Shown piece after piece: positions 1-7,574 of a stretch of 16,875 bases of DNA. This stretch comes from JBDSGC01 sp046594105 (GTDB taxonomy: Bacteria; Acidobacteriota; Thermoanaerobaculia; Gp7-AA8), in NCBI GenBank assembly GCA_046594105.1, contig JBKJQB010000295.1:1-16875 (forward strand), read 5' to 3'. Below the pieces are notes generated by a model. That model was not told the origin of the DNA and searched no databases. It saw only the letters and a program-made list of their open reading frames with translations. How positions within the stretch are numbered: the stretch's first letter is position 1; every line of letters starts with the position of its first letter. Both the position numbers and the translations under genes were made by a program.

Positions 1-38
1 CGCTCCAGGACTTTCTGCCGCGCAGACTCCTAGCCCGC

Positions 39-44
39 TAGAAT
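39..44 (+). promoter_or_regulatory. -10-like box TAGAAT just upstream of the first gene
   Basis: TAGAAT ends eight bases before the ATG at 53. There is no Shine-Dalgarno sequence between the box and the start codon. With the usual 6-7 base gap from -10 to the transcription start, the mRNA would begin at or within a few bases of the ATG. No convincing -35 hexamer is seen in the 38 bases available upstream. Confidence 0.4.
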
Positions 45-52
45 CGACCTCC

Positions 53-886
53 ATGATCACGATCGCGGAAGTGACCAGGGGTCTGACGCGATCGGCCGAA
101 GGATTCTGGCGGTCGGAGGGGGCCGCCCCCGTCTCGTATCCGTCGCACGGGAGCGACCAGTGCTTCGGCATCGAAGATCGCTCGCTGTGGTTTCAGCATC
201 GGAACCGCGCCATCCTGACAACGGTCCGCTCCTTCCCGCCGCCATCGGGCATGTTCCTGGACGTCGGCGGAGGCAACGGCTACGTCACCCGCGCCCTGCA
301 GGATGCCGGCTTCACTGCGGTATTGCTCGAGCCGAGCGAGGCTGGAGCGCGAAACGCGGTCGCCCGCGGGGTCGAGCATGTGATCTGCGGGAGAACCGAC
401 ACCGTCAACCTCGGCGAAAGATCGATGGCGGCGATCGGTGTGTTCGATGTGGTCGAACACGTCTCCGACGATGCGGGTTTCCTCCTGACGCTGTTCCGCT
501 TGTTGCAGCCTGGTGGCCGGATCTATCTCACCGTTCCGGCCGGACCAGCGCTCTGGTCCATCGATGACGTGGAGGCAGGCCACTTCCGTCGCTACCGGCG
601 CGCGGGCATCGATGATCTGCTGCGGACGTGCGGTTTTCGAGTCGATTTTTCAAGCAGCCTGTTCTGGTTGCTGCCACTGCCGATCCTTGCGCTGCGGGCC
701 CTTCCGACCCGACTGGGCCTCCGAAAGCAGGTGACGACCGACGATCTCCGTTCCGAACATCAGGTAAACGAAGGATGGGCACGACGGCTGGCAGCCAGCG
801 CACTCTGGTTGGAGACGTCGCTTCTGGAGGGACGCCGGCGCGTGCCATTCGGATCGAGTCTTCTGGTGGTGGCCACGCGGCCCTGA
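53..886 (+). CDS. class I SAM-dependent methyltransferase
   Basis: A 277-aa cytoplasmic methyltransferase predicted to transfer a methyl group from S-adenosylmethionine, probably to a sugar or a polysaccharide intermediate given its neighbours. The SAM-binding motif I FLDVGGGNG lies at residues 68-76, an acidic strand end (LLEPSEAG) follows near 91-98, and a motif IV-like FDVVEHV lies near 130-136. A post-motif LQPGGRIYLTVPA follows. The N-terminal part carries an EDRSLWFQHRNR stretch (about 41-52), which I recall from a methyltransferase subgroup common in polysaccharide loci. Length is normal for the family. The ATG at 53 fits the TAGAAT box just upstream. The gene converges on the minus-strand operon with 75 bp between them. 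The methylated substrate cannot be read from the sequence. Confidence 0.9.
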   Translation: MITIAEVTRGLTRSAEGFWRSEGAAPVSYPSHGSDQCFGIEDRSLWFQHRNRAILTTVRSFPPPSGMFLDVGGGNGYVTRALQDAGFTAVLLEPSEAGARNAVARGVEHVICGRTDTVNLGERSMAAIGVFDVVEHVSDDAGFLLTLFRLLQPGGRIYLTVPAGPALWSIDDVEAGHFRRYRRAGIDDLLRTCGFRVDFSSSLFWLLPLPILALRALPTRLGLRKQVTTDDLRSEHQVNEGWARRLAASALWLETSLLEGRRRVPFGSSLLVVATRP

Positions 887-961
887 ATCCGCGCTCGGAT
901 GCGCGGCGCAAAAACAGAAGGCGCGCTGAGCGAGCACTCCCGATTCTGTGCGCTCTCCGCA

Positions 962-2026
962 CTACGAGCCCAATGCCGGACGGTCCTCGCGGCCCATCTC
1001 CCGGTCGCGCATTCGGGCGATGCGTTCGAGGGGCGCGGTGGCGCGCAATTCGAGCCAGCGGCGCGTCCCCGTTGCGTCGTTCCCTCGCATCTTCTCCCGT
1101 TGGGGGGCATGGAAAAGATGTAGGAACGGCAGGTAACCCCAATGCCACACCCGCCCACCCGCCTCGGCCCGCTCCCAGAACTCGTTGTCCTCTCCGCCCC
1201 AGCCGACGAACGATTCGTCAAAGCCACCGATGGAGAAGTAGGCGCTGCGGGACGCCACGATGCTGCCCCCCTGGGAATTCTGAACGACGGTTGCTGGCAG
1301 GTCCGCAGACAGATCGCCGTTGACAAAGACCCTCTGCGAATCTTCTTCCCGCAAATAAAAAATGAATCGCTTCAGGTCCAGAAACTCCCAACCCTCGGCA
1401 GTGCGCCGCAACGCTTCCGTTGCATATTCGCGGGGAACGATCATGTCGTTGTCGTGAAGGATGAGCACCGCACTTCGCGCAGCGCGCGCGCCGACGTTGA
1501 GCGTCCACGAGCGGGCGTAGTCGAAGCCGGCATGCGGAATGGGTGTGTGGATGTAGCGCACCCACGAGGGCAGTTCGTCGCGGATCTCCGGTTCCAGTGA
1601 TTGTTCCACCACGACGCATTCGACCGGGACACTCTGCCCGGCGATCGATTGCAGGGTCAGGAGCAGGTGCGGCAACCGGGCGCGCCCGCGGTGGCCGATG
1701 ATGAAGGAAACGCGGGGCGCGTCCCCCGCCGCGGCGGGCGCTGGCTGGATATGCATGGGCCACTGCGCGAACGCCCGCCGCATCAGCCAGCGTCCGGTCG
1801 AGGGCCATACCTTAACGATGTGCAGGTCGGAAGTGAATTGCCAGAGGCATCGAACGCCGGAACCGTTGTCCTCGATCGCTTCGGCCCGATTCCTGATCAG
1901 CGTCCAGGTTGAGAGATGGCGCCTGAATGGTCCGAGCGACAGCAGTCGCATCGTGAAACCGGGTGCGTCGTACAACAGCACGCCAAGAGATCGTTTCAGA
2001 CTGGTGAACATGTCAGAGGCATTCAT
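962..2026 (-). CDS. GT2 glycosyltransferase with a galactosyltransferase-type (7C) C-terminal domain
   Basis: A 354-aa predicted inverting glycosyltransferase, last gene of the minus-strand operon. The GT-A domain begins near residue 105 (PRVSFIIGHRGR) and has a DND metal-site motif at 192-194 (LILHDNDMIVP). The C-terminal segment has IGGFDESFVGWGGEDNEF at about 266-283 and HLFH at 303-306, the pattern of the Glyco_transf_7C region that helps bind donor and metal. Residues 1-100 precede the catalytic domain and match nothing I recognise. The frame is open a further 291 codons upstream, but that part overlaps the membrane-protein gene. The ATG at 2026 forms an ATGA overlap with that gene's stop, which decides the start. 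Donor and acceptor are unknown. Confidence 0.87.
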   Translation of the reverse strand: MNASDMFTSLKRSLGVLLYDAPGFTMRLLSLGPFRRHLSTWTLIRNRAEAIEDNGSGVRCLWQFTSDLHIVKVWPSTGRWLMRRAFAQWPMHIQPAPAAAGDAPRVSFIIGHRGRARLPHLLLTLQSIAGQSVPVECVVVEQSLEPEIRDELPSWVRYIHTPIPHAGFDYARSWTLNVGARAARSAVLILHDNDMIVPREYATEALRRTAEGWEFLDLKRFIFYLREEDSQRVFVNGDLSADLPATVVQNSQGGSIVASRSAYFSIGGFDESFVGWGGEDNEFWERAEAGGRVWHWGYLPFLHLFHAPQREKMRGNDATGTRRWLELRATAPLERIARMRDREMGREDRPALGS

Positions 2027-3981
2027 CGATGCGCGCGCACGGTCGACTGCAGGATGTTCCACGTCCCGTGCCGGACTTCCCGCCACGGGCCGGCGTGCAC
2101 CGCGCCCGGAACCAGCAGATAGTCCGCCTCGGATGCCAGCTGCCGCGAGGCCGCCTGGTCTCCCGCCAGAAATGCCATCCACACGTCCCGCCTGACCGTG
2201 GACGGAGATTCCACGATCAGAGACTGTTCGGTATACAGGGTGGGCAGCCACACGCGCCGCTCCCCGATCATCATCGGTGCGAGCACTTCCCCGACGCTCG
2301 CACCCTCTCCGTCGACCACCACCGACGCCGGAGGAGTGTGGTCCCGGATCCAAATCAGCGCGTCGTGGTAGTCCGCAGGGACCGACCAGCCCCTGGCATC
2401 GGGTCGAGCCATCCGATACCAGGAAAACTGCAGGACATAGACCGAGGTCTGCACCAACCCCATGGCCATGAGAAGGCCGCCCGCAATCGTGCGCCAGCGG
2501 AGACGAGGTGCTTGCAGGACCCGCTCGATCCCCGGCGCAATCAGCGGAGCCAGCGCGACGGCGATGAGCGATCCGGTCTTCATCGAGAAATCGATCAGCG
2601 CTCCGGAACCTCCAGTCACGTAGAGAAATGACGGCACCGCGATCGAGAACAGGATCAGGAGCTGAAAGACGCCGATGCGCGGAAGATGGGAACCGATCAG
2701 AGCCAGAAACCAGAGCGGCGCGATTCCAAGAAATACCATCTTCAAAAACTGACCCTGGTCGAACCCGGCAGCCAGTTGCCGCGACCCTCCAGTGGCCAGA
2801 ATGCCGATGGAGAGGAACAGCGCGACCGCCAGCGCTCCGGTCAAACCAAACCACAAAAGCGCGATGGCCGGACGCCGGCCCGGTCGGAGCAGCGTCCATC
2901 CCAGGACCGTCGCCGCGAGGGAGAAGACCAGCGTCACGCTGTAGCCGATGATCATGCAGAGCGCGATCACGGCGACCGCGAGGTCACCCCGCCTGCCCTC
3001 CCGATTCCAGCGCTCCAACTGGATGAGCGCGAGGAGGACCAGCACCAGGGCGAAGCTGTTGTTGCCGAACGTCACCATGCTGTTGATCGGCGACAGCAGC
3101 AGGTGATTGCGCGTCGGAAGGGCCAGCCAGGCAGGCAGGTGAGAGGCGATCCCCTGGTAGAAGTAGGTGGTGAAGGGAGCGAACAAGGCCACGGAAGCCG
3201 CCGCCGTCGCCGAGCGTGCATGCGCCCCCTCGTCGAACCAGACCACGGCCGTCCGCACTGCGTGGAACAGCAGACCGGCGACGGGGGGGTTCATCAGGAT
3301 CAATGCATTGGCACTGGGCATGGAGGCGCCGAGAAAATCGGCGAGGGTGGCCGGAAGAGTGAAGTACAGCCAGTGATAGCGCAGCGCGCCGGTGCCGGCG
3401 ACAAAGGAGAGCGGCAACATCGGAGAGGCGCGCAGTGCCGAGATCACCGAGGCCAGGTTCCCGAAATCGATCGCCAGCAGCCCGTAGTAGCGGACCTGCG
3501 TGCCCAGTCGCACTTCGAAACCGAGCCAGATGAGCGAAAAGATCAGCGGCAGAACGACCAGGCAGGGCATCGCCAGTGGACGCAGAACGGGACGAAGCTC
3601 GCCGAGCAGTCGCCGCGGTGCCACAAACCGAAGTGCCGCCGCAGTCAGGAGGATGGACGTGGCCAGATCGACAACGAGAGGCAACCCGATCGCTTTCCTG
3701 ACGAAATACCAGGGAACGGCCAGCAGGACGATCAGCGCCGCCGCACTGACCAGCCGAAGGTCAGCCGGCATGGAGCGAAGCACCGGCGCGCGCATGGCCA
3801 GCATCACTGCGGGCAGCAGGAGGAATCCGCAACAAAGCAGGAAGAGCGCGGCCGCCCCCGCCCCGCCACCGAGATGCACCAGGACTGCAAAATCGAGCAG
3901 AAGGATCGCCGCAATGGGCAGGCGGTACCGTGGAGTCGCGGAAACGCGCGAAGCATCGATACCTGAGGGGCCTTCGGTCAT
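2023..3981 (-). CDS. polytopic membrane protein, GT-C glycosyltransferase-like
   Basis: A 652-aa integral membrane protein with roughly a dozen hydrophobic segments covering residues 20 to 510, then a hydrophilic C-terminal tail of about 130 residues. The tail opens with YHDALIWIRDHTPP, similar to the start of the extracytoplasmic tail of many bacterial GT39/ArnT-like (GT-C fold) enzymes, where it follows the last membrane helix. An aromatic motif RYHWLYFTLPA sits near residue 200. By inference it uses a polyprenyl-phosphate-linked sugar in the periplasm, and a polyprenyl-phosphate glycosyltransferase gene in the same operon supports this. No definite catalytic aspartate can be assigned by eye. 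It starts 21 bp after the aminotransferase stop with no clear ribosome binding site. It overlaps the next gene by ATGA. A polymerase or another membrane function remains possible. Confidence 0.8.
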   Translation of the reverse strand: MTEGPSGIDASRVSATPRYRLPIAAILLLDFAVLVHLGGGAGAAALFLLCCGFLLLPAVMLAMRAPVLRSMPADLRLVSAAALIVLLAVPWYFVRKAIGLPLVVDLATSILLTAAALRFVAPRRLLGELRPVLRPLAMPCLVVLPLIFSLIWLGFEVRLGTQVRYYGLLAIDFGNLASVISALRASPMLPLSFVAGTGALRYHWLYFTLPATLADFLGASMPSANALILMNPPVAGLLFHAVRTAVVWFDEGAHARSATAAASVALFAPFTTYFYQGIASHLPAWLALPTRNHLLLSPINSMVTFGNNSFALVLVLLALIQLERWNREGRRGDLAVAVIALCMIIGYSVTLVFSLAATVLGWTLLRPGRRPAIALLWFGLTGALAVALFLSIGILATGGSRQLAAGFDQGQFLKMVFLGIAPLWFLALIGSHLPRIGVFQLLILFSIAVPSFLYVTGGSGALIDFSMKTGSLIAVALAPLIAPGIERVLQAPRLRWRTIAGGLLMAMGLVQTSVYVLQFSWYRMARPDARGWSVPADYHDALIWIRDHTPPASVVVDGEGASVGEVLAPMMIGERRVWLPTLYTEQSLIVESPSTVRRDVWMAFLAGDQAASRQLASEADYLLVPGAVHAGPWREVRHGTWNILQSTVRAHR

Positions 3982-4002
3982 GTCAAAAGGGATGGACCAC
4001 GG

Positions 4003-5139
4003 TCACGGCGTCAGCTGGAGAATGCTTTCGATGACGCGGTCCTGCTCCTCTGTGGTCAGGCCGTTATAAAAAGGCAAACGAAGCAACCGGTCGCTCACAC
4101 CCTCGGAAACCGGACAGTCGCCCGCCGCTCCACCGAAACTCCGCCCCATTTCTGAGATGTGAAGAGGTAGGTAGTGAAACACGGCACTGATCCCCTTCGA
4201 CCGCAGGTGCAGAATCATCCGCTGGCGGGACTGCAGCGAAGGGAGCAGCAGATAGAACATGTGGAACGGCTGCTGGCAATGGTCAGGAATGAACGGCATG
4301 CCCACGCCCGCTGCCCGAGCCCAGGAAACGAGCTCCTTCGCGTACCGCTGCCACACCGCCCGTCGCTTGGATTGAATGGTGTCTGCCTGTTCCAGCTGCC
4401 CGGTGAGATACGCGGCCAGCATGTCCGACGGCAGGTAGCTCGATCCGATATCGATCCATGAGTACTTGTCGACCTGTCCGCGAAAGAAGCGGCTGCGGTC
4501 GGTGCCTTTCTCGCGGATGATCTCGGCGCGCTCGACCAGCGCCGGGTCGTTGATAACCAGCGCGCCCCCCTCGCCGCAGTTGATGTTCTTGGTCTCGTGA
4601 AAGCTCTGCGTGGCCAGTCTACCGAACGTTCCCAGCGGCTTGCCGCGATAGGTTCCGAAGAGACCGTGGGCGTTGTCTTCGACGACGTCCAGCCCGTGGC
4701 GGCGGGCGATGTCGAGGAGCGTGTCCATTTCACAGCCCACCCCGGCGTAGTGCACCGGCGCGATGGCCCGGGTGCGCGGCGTGATCAGCGATTCGATCTG
4801 CGTTTCGTCGATGTTCAGCGTATCCGGGCGGATATCGGCGAACACCGGTTTCGCGCCCCTCAGGACGAAGGCGTTGACTCCGGAAACAAACGTGAAGGAG
4901 GGAACGATGACCTCGTCGCCCGGCTGCAGATCGAGGAGGATGGCGGCCATCTCCAGTGCATGCGTGCAGGAAGTGGTCAGGAGGACGCGGCTGCCGTCTC
5001 CGAGGATTGCTTCGAGCATCGCGTTGGCCCGTTTGGTATAGGTGCCATCCCCGGAAATGTGACCCCGGGCGATCGAATCATTCACGTATTCGAGCTCCCT
5101 GCCTTCCACGGACGGCTTGTTGAAGGGGATCGGATTCAA
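4003..5139 (-). CDS. wecE: dTDP-4-amino-4,6-dideoxygalactose transaminase (WecE/RffA type)
   Basis: A 378-aa PLP-dependent sugar aminotransferase of the DegT/DnrJ/EryC1 family. It would convert a dTDP-4-keto-6-deoxy-hexose to the 4-amino sugar (dTDP-Fuc4N in E. coli), with glutamate as amino donor. The PLP lysine is K184 in SFHETKN and the ring-binding aspartate is D155 in VVEDNAHG. Further stretches match E. coli RffA from memory: PSFTFVS near 80, FADIRPDTLNIDET near 100-113, PVHYAGVGCEMDT near 128-140 and FFRGQVDKYSWIDIGSSYL. The family usually begins with IPF, so the start is the TTG at 5139, six bases after GGAG. It overlaps the WbqC stop as TTGA. The frame runs open far upstream, but that part lies over the WbqC gene. 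Product stereochemistry cannot be proved from motifs. Confidence 0.93.
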   Translation of the reverse strand: MNPIPFNKPSVEGRELEYVNDSIARGHISGDGTYTKRANAMLEAILGDGSRVLLTTSCTHALEMAAILLDLQPGDEVIVPSFTFVSGVNAFVLRGAKPVFADIRPDTLNIDETQIESLITPRTRAIAPVHYAGVGCEMDTLLDIARRHGLDVVEDNAHGLFGTYRGKPLGTFGRLATQSFHETKNINCGEGGALVINDPALVERAEIIREKGTDRSRFFRGQVDKYSWIDIGSSYLPSDMLAAYLTGQLEQADTIQSKRRAVWQRYAKELVSWARAAGVGMPFIPDHCQQPFHMFYLLLPSLQSRQRMILHLRSKGISAVFHYLPLHISEMGRSFGGAAGDCPVSEGVSDRLLRLPFYNGLTTEEQDRVIESILQLTP

Positions 5140-5828
5140 GGTGAGCTCCAGATGAAACGTGGCGCGTCGGGCCCGGTCATGAAGAGGAGATCGAGCACCG
5201 ATACCTGCGGATCGAAGGGCGGGTACAACTGAGGATACTCGGGATAGTCGTAAGCCATCCATTCCAGAGTCACTCCGGCATCGGCGAATTTCTGTGGCTC
5301 CAGGTAATCGCGCGCAGACGGACCGCTCAGGTAATGGGTAGCGCCCACCTGCCGGAGAAGCTCGATCAGACGGTCCGTCTTCTTCCCGCTCACCGCAAAC
5401 TGCGAAGAGCGAAGGAAGCGGGTGGTGGTGATTCCCAGCAGGGAGGCCAGGCCAATCGTGGAGGCGATGGTGAACTCGGCGAGCATTCGTGGTGGATCCG
5501 CGTAAGTCTGATCGAGCCATTGCCGATAGAGGTCGAAGTAGGGAGCCGCGCCGTACACCCGCTGCAACGTAGCCAGATGCTCCCCAGCCCATTCCTCACT
5601 GGACATGGAAACCTGATCGATCGGAACATGGCCGCTGATCGCTCCACGGCTTCGCACCGGAATGGTCAGCCAGCGGGAGCCCTGGGGAGTCTTGATCCGG
5701 TTGCGGTTCCGCCAGCCATGTTTGTCGTACTGCACATCATCGTAAAAGATGAACACGTCCGCTTTCCGGATCAGATCGAAGTAGCCGCGCCACGGGATGT
5801 ACGACGGCTGGAGAATGACGCACCTCAT
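5136..5828 (-). CDS. WbqC family protein
   Basis: A 230-aa WbqC-like protein (Pfam WbqC family). Members occur almost only in O-antigen and capsule loci with amino-sugar genes, and to my knowledge their reaction is not settled. Typical N-terminal features are present: ILQPSYIPWRGYFDLI at 5-20, a YDDVQYDKHGW block around 29-39, NRNRIK at 41-46 and WLTIPV at 53-58. The length is normal. The ATG at 5828 is chosen because the QPSYIPW motif follows at once and because it gives an ATGA overlap with the formyltransferase stop. The open frame 49 codons further upstream is overlap with that gene. Its place between a formyltransferase and a 4-aminosugar transaminase suggests work on the same nucleotide sugar; this is inference. 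Confidence 0.9.
   Translation of the reverse strand: MRCVILQPSYIPWRGYFDLIRKADVFIFYDDVQYDKHGWRNRNRIKTPQGSRWLTIPVRSRGAISGHVPIDQVSMSSEEWAGEHLATLQRVYGAAPYFDLYRQWLDQTYADPPRMLAEFTIASTIGLASLLGITTTRFLRSSQFAVSGKKTDRLIELLRQVGATHYLSGPSARDYLEPQKFADAGVTLEWMAYDYPEYPQLYPPFDPQVSVLDLLFMTGPDAPRFIWSSP
5146..5149 (-). promoter_or_regulatory. Shine-Dalgarno GGAG that fixes the TTG start of the aminotransferase
   Basis: On the minus strand GGAG is followed by six bases (CTCACC) and then the TTG at 5139. No ATG lies near the conserved IPF N-terminus, so this site supports initiation at TTG. It lies inside the 3' end of the WbqC gene. Confidence 0.6.
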
Positions 5829-6472
5829 GCCCGTTGATGGAAGCGCTCCAGGGCAGGCGAAACGGGGACCGTTCCATATCGGGCGCCCCGAATGATCACT
5901 CGCCCCTCGCCGTCGTGCTCCACCCGGCCCTCGGAAAACCAGGAGAGCACCTGCAAGAACATCGGCTCGAGCCACGCGTACATGCGCACTCCATAGTCCG
6001 CGACGGCCTCACCAGGAATCGTTCCGATCACCGCCTGGGCGATGACCCTGCCGGCATCGACTTCCTCGATGACCTCGTGGATGGTCGCCCCTCCGAATCG
6101 AGCGCCCGAATCGAGGGTTCGCGACATTCCGCGCATTCCCGGAAAGGCGGGGAGCAGTGCGGGATGAACATTGATGATGCGCCCCTGGCAGGATCGCACC
6201 AGATCGGGAGGGAGCACGCGATCGAAGGTCAGAGCGATGAGGTCCAGCTGGGCATCCAAAAGCGCCCTGGTCAGCAGGGACTCGAACTCGGAACGGTTTG
6301 CCGGATCGAGGCGAAGAACCGGGACGTCGTGGCCGGACGCGAAGTCCTCCAGATCGCCGGCCGCCTTGCTTTCGAGAATGAGCAGGGCCGGGTTGATTCC
6401 CGCCTCTTCGCGTCGCAGGACCGCCTGCCGGAACAAAGAGCCGTTCCCGGAGACACAAAAGCCGGTTCTCAC
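5825..6472 (-). CDS. formyltransferase-fold protein (PurN-like), possible sugar N-formyltransferase
   Basis: A 215-aa protein of the formyl_trans_N fold, which transfers a formyl group from N10-formyl-tetrahydrofolate to an amine. The catalytic triad is visible: N101 and H103 in INVHPALLPAFPG, and D139 in IHEVIEEVDAG. The N-terminal loop VSGNGSLFRQ (7-16) resembles the PurN phosphate-binding loop SGNGSNLQA. PurN makes formyl-GAR in purine synthesis, but this gene lies between a polyprenyl-phosphate glycosyltransferase and a 4-aminosugar pathway, so an amino sugar is the likelier substrate. It is shorter than most characterised sugar N-formyltransferases and lacks an extra C-terminal domain. 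The start is GTG at 6472, forming a GTGA overlap with the upstream stop, with a purine-rich AAAGAG five bases ahead. The fold is sure; the substrate is not. Confidence 0.85.
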   Translation of the reverse strand: MRTGFCVSGNGSLFRQAVLRREEAGINPALLILESKAAGDLEDFASGHDVPVLRLDPANRSEFESLLTRALLDAQLDLIALTFDRVLPPDLVRSCQGRIINVHPALLPAFPGMRGMSRTLDSGARFGGATIHEVIEEVDAGRVIAQAVIGTIPGEAVADYGVRMYAWLEPMFLQVLSWFSEGRVEHDGEGRVIIRGARYGTVPVSPALERFHQRA

Positions 6473-7416
6473 GGCGTCTCTTTCCCGGCCGTCCCGTTCA
6501 CAACATAGACCGGCCGTTCCATGCTGCGATTGAAAATTCGCGCCAGATACTCACCCATGATGCCGAGCGCGAAAAGCTGCGCGCCGGAGAAAATGGCAAT
6601 CGCCGAAGCGAGAAAGGGAAACCCCGGCACGCTGGTGCCGGAGATCAGGTAGCGCCCCAGCACCCAGGCCAGGAGAGCGAATCCGAAGGCAGTAAAAAGG
6701 AACCCGATGGAGCTGGCCAGCCGCAGCGGCGCCGTGCTGTAGCCGGTGAGAATCACCATGGCCTGATTGATCAGCCGGAGCGGCGTGTAATTGGACCGGC
6801 CGATGGTGCGCGGCTGGTGTTCGCAGGCGACCGAGGCAAATTTCGTGGTGCCCCAGGAGAGCAGCACATCGATCAGGACCTGCGGGCTGCCATACGAAGC
6901 GAAGGCCACGCGCAGTCCGGTGCGAAAGGCACGGAAGGCGCTGATATCCACCAGATTCTCGATGCGCATCGCGTGCGACAAAGCCGCTTTGGTGAACCGG
7001 GAGAAGAAATTCCGCCACAGCCCGTGCTGCAGGACATTCGGCGTTCCGTAAACGACATCCGCCCCTTCGCGCAGCCGAGCCAGAAGCTTCGGGATCTCCT
7101 CCGGAGGATGCTGCAGATCGTCATCGATGGTGACGGTGATCGAGTACCGCGCCGAGCGGATCCCGGCCAGCAACGCATTGTGCTGGCCGAAGTTGCGCAG
7201 CAGATCGAATCCCCGCAGCCGCTCGTTGCGAGCGCACAGGGTCTGGATCACGCCCCAGCTTCCGTCGCGGCTGCCATCGTTGATGAGGAGGATTTCCCAG
7301 TTCGCAGCCTGCGACGGCAGGACGGCCTCCAGCCGCTCGACGAGGGGCGTGAGGGAATTCTCGCTGTTGTAGACGGGCACCACGACCGAGATGCCTTCGT
7401 TCAGCTGCTCGCTCAT
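6469..7416 (-). CDS. ArnC/GtrB-like polyprenyl-phosphate glycosyltransferase (GT2)
   Basis: A 315-aa GT2 enzyme of the DPM1/ArnC/GtrB group. These load a sugar onto undecaprenyl phosphate at the cytoplasmic membrane face. The GT-A domain starts at about residue 10 (ISVVVPVYN). It has LLINDGSRDGS at 43-53, LRNFGQHNALLAG near 73-85 and the signature TIDDDLQHPPEEI at 96-108. An amphipathic linker near APLRLASSIGF is followed by two hydrophobic segments (about 225-255 and 262-290) and the typical ending IMGEYLARIFNRSMERPVYVV near 285-306. This is the architecture and length of ArnC and GtrB. It is the first gene of the six-gene minus operon. The sugar loaded is unknown; the operon suggests a formylated or free 4-amino-6-deoxyhexose. 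Confidence 0.9.
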   Translation of the reverse strand: MSEQLNEGISVVVPVYNSENSLTPLVERLEAVLPSQAANWEILLINDGSRDGSWGVIQTLCARNERLRGFDLLRNFGQHNALLAGIRSARYSITVTIDDDLQHPPEEIPKLLARLREGADVVYGTPNVLQHGLWRNFFSRFTKAALSHAMRIENLVDISAFRAFRTGLRVAFASYGSPQVLIDVLLSWGTTKFASVACEHQPRTIGRSNYTPLRLINQAMVILTGYSTAPLRLASSIGFLFTAFGFALLAWVLGRYLISGTSVPGFPFLASAIAIFSGAQLFALGIMGEYLARIFNRSMERPVYVVNGTAGKETP

Positions 7417-7443
7417 GCCTTGCGCATCCTCAGACCGATCTTC

Positions 7444-7449
7444 ATCTTA
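7444..7449 (-). promoter_or_regulatory. candidate -10 box for the minus-strand operon
   Basis: TAAGAT on the minus strand lies 27 bases upstream of the ATG at 7416, in the 158-bp divergent spacer. No matching -35 hexamer was found at the right distance. It is the best -10-like hexamer I found in the proximal part of this spacer, but GC-rich sequence makes a chance match possible. Confidence 0.25.
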
Positions 7450-7559
7450 CACGGCGCGCGGCGCATCGATTGTCGCGGCCCGGTCCACGCGGTCACACCA
7501 AACCCATCGCCTGAAGGCCCAGGTGCTGCCTCATGTCTCCCCTCTCCATGGCGCCCCGA

Positions 7560-7565
7560 TACAAT
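7560..7565 (+). promoter_or_regulatory. -10-like box TACAAT for the plus-strand operon
   Basis: TACAAT ends nine bases before the ATG at 7575, with no ribosome binding site between. This suggests an almost leaderless transcript. There is no obvious -35 sequence about 17 bases upstream. The divergent spacer 7417-7574 otherwise holds no ORF I would support. Confidence 0.4.
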
Positions 7566-7574
7566 GAGCTTCGC

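Noticed and set aside
887..961. Terminator between the convergent first methyltransferase and the minus operon
   Set aside because: The 75-bp spacer has GC-rich short matches but no clean stem with a T-tract on either strand.
2027..2899. 291-codon upstream extension of the last minus-strand GT2 reading frame
   Set aside because: It lies fully over the membrane-protein gene in another frame, has a low-quality Arg/Gly/Ser-rich composition, and the ATGA overlap at 2023-2026 gives a natural start.
2686..3966. 426-aa plus-strand open frame opposite the GT-C-like gene
   Set aside because: Made mostly of Arg, Gln, Asp, Glu, Gly and His, the usual antisense reflection of a hydrophobic protein in GC-rich DNA; no domain, and the minus-strand gene is clearly real.
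4003..5139. Aminotransferase as ArnB (UDP-Ara4N pathway)
   Set aside because: Motifs such as IRPDTLNIDET, CEMDT and RGQVDKY follow E. coli RffA/WecE as I remember it, pointing to a dTDP-sugar substrate; no ArnA dehydrogenase domain is present.
7533..7574. ATG at 7533 as start of the first plus-operon GT2
   Set aside because: It adds 14 residues without family similarity and lies upstream of the TACAAT box; the ATG at 7575 leads straight into the GT2 fold.
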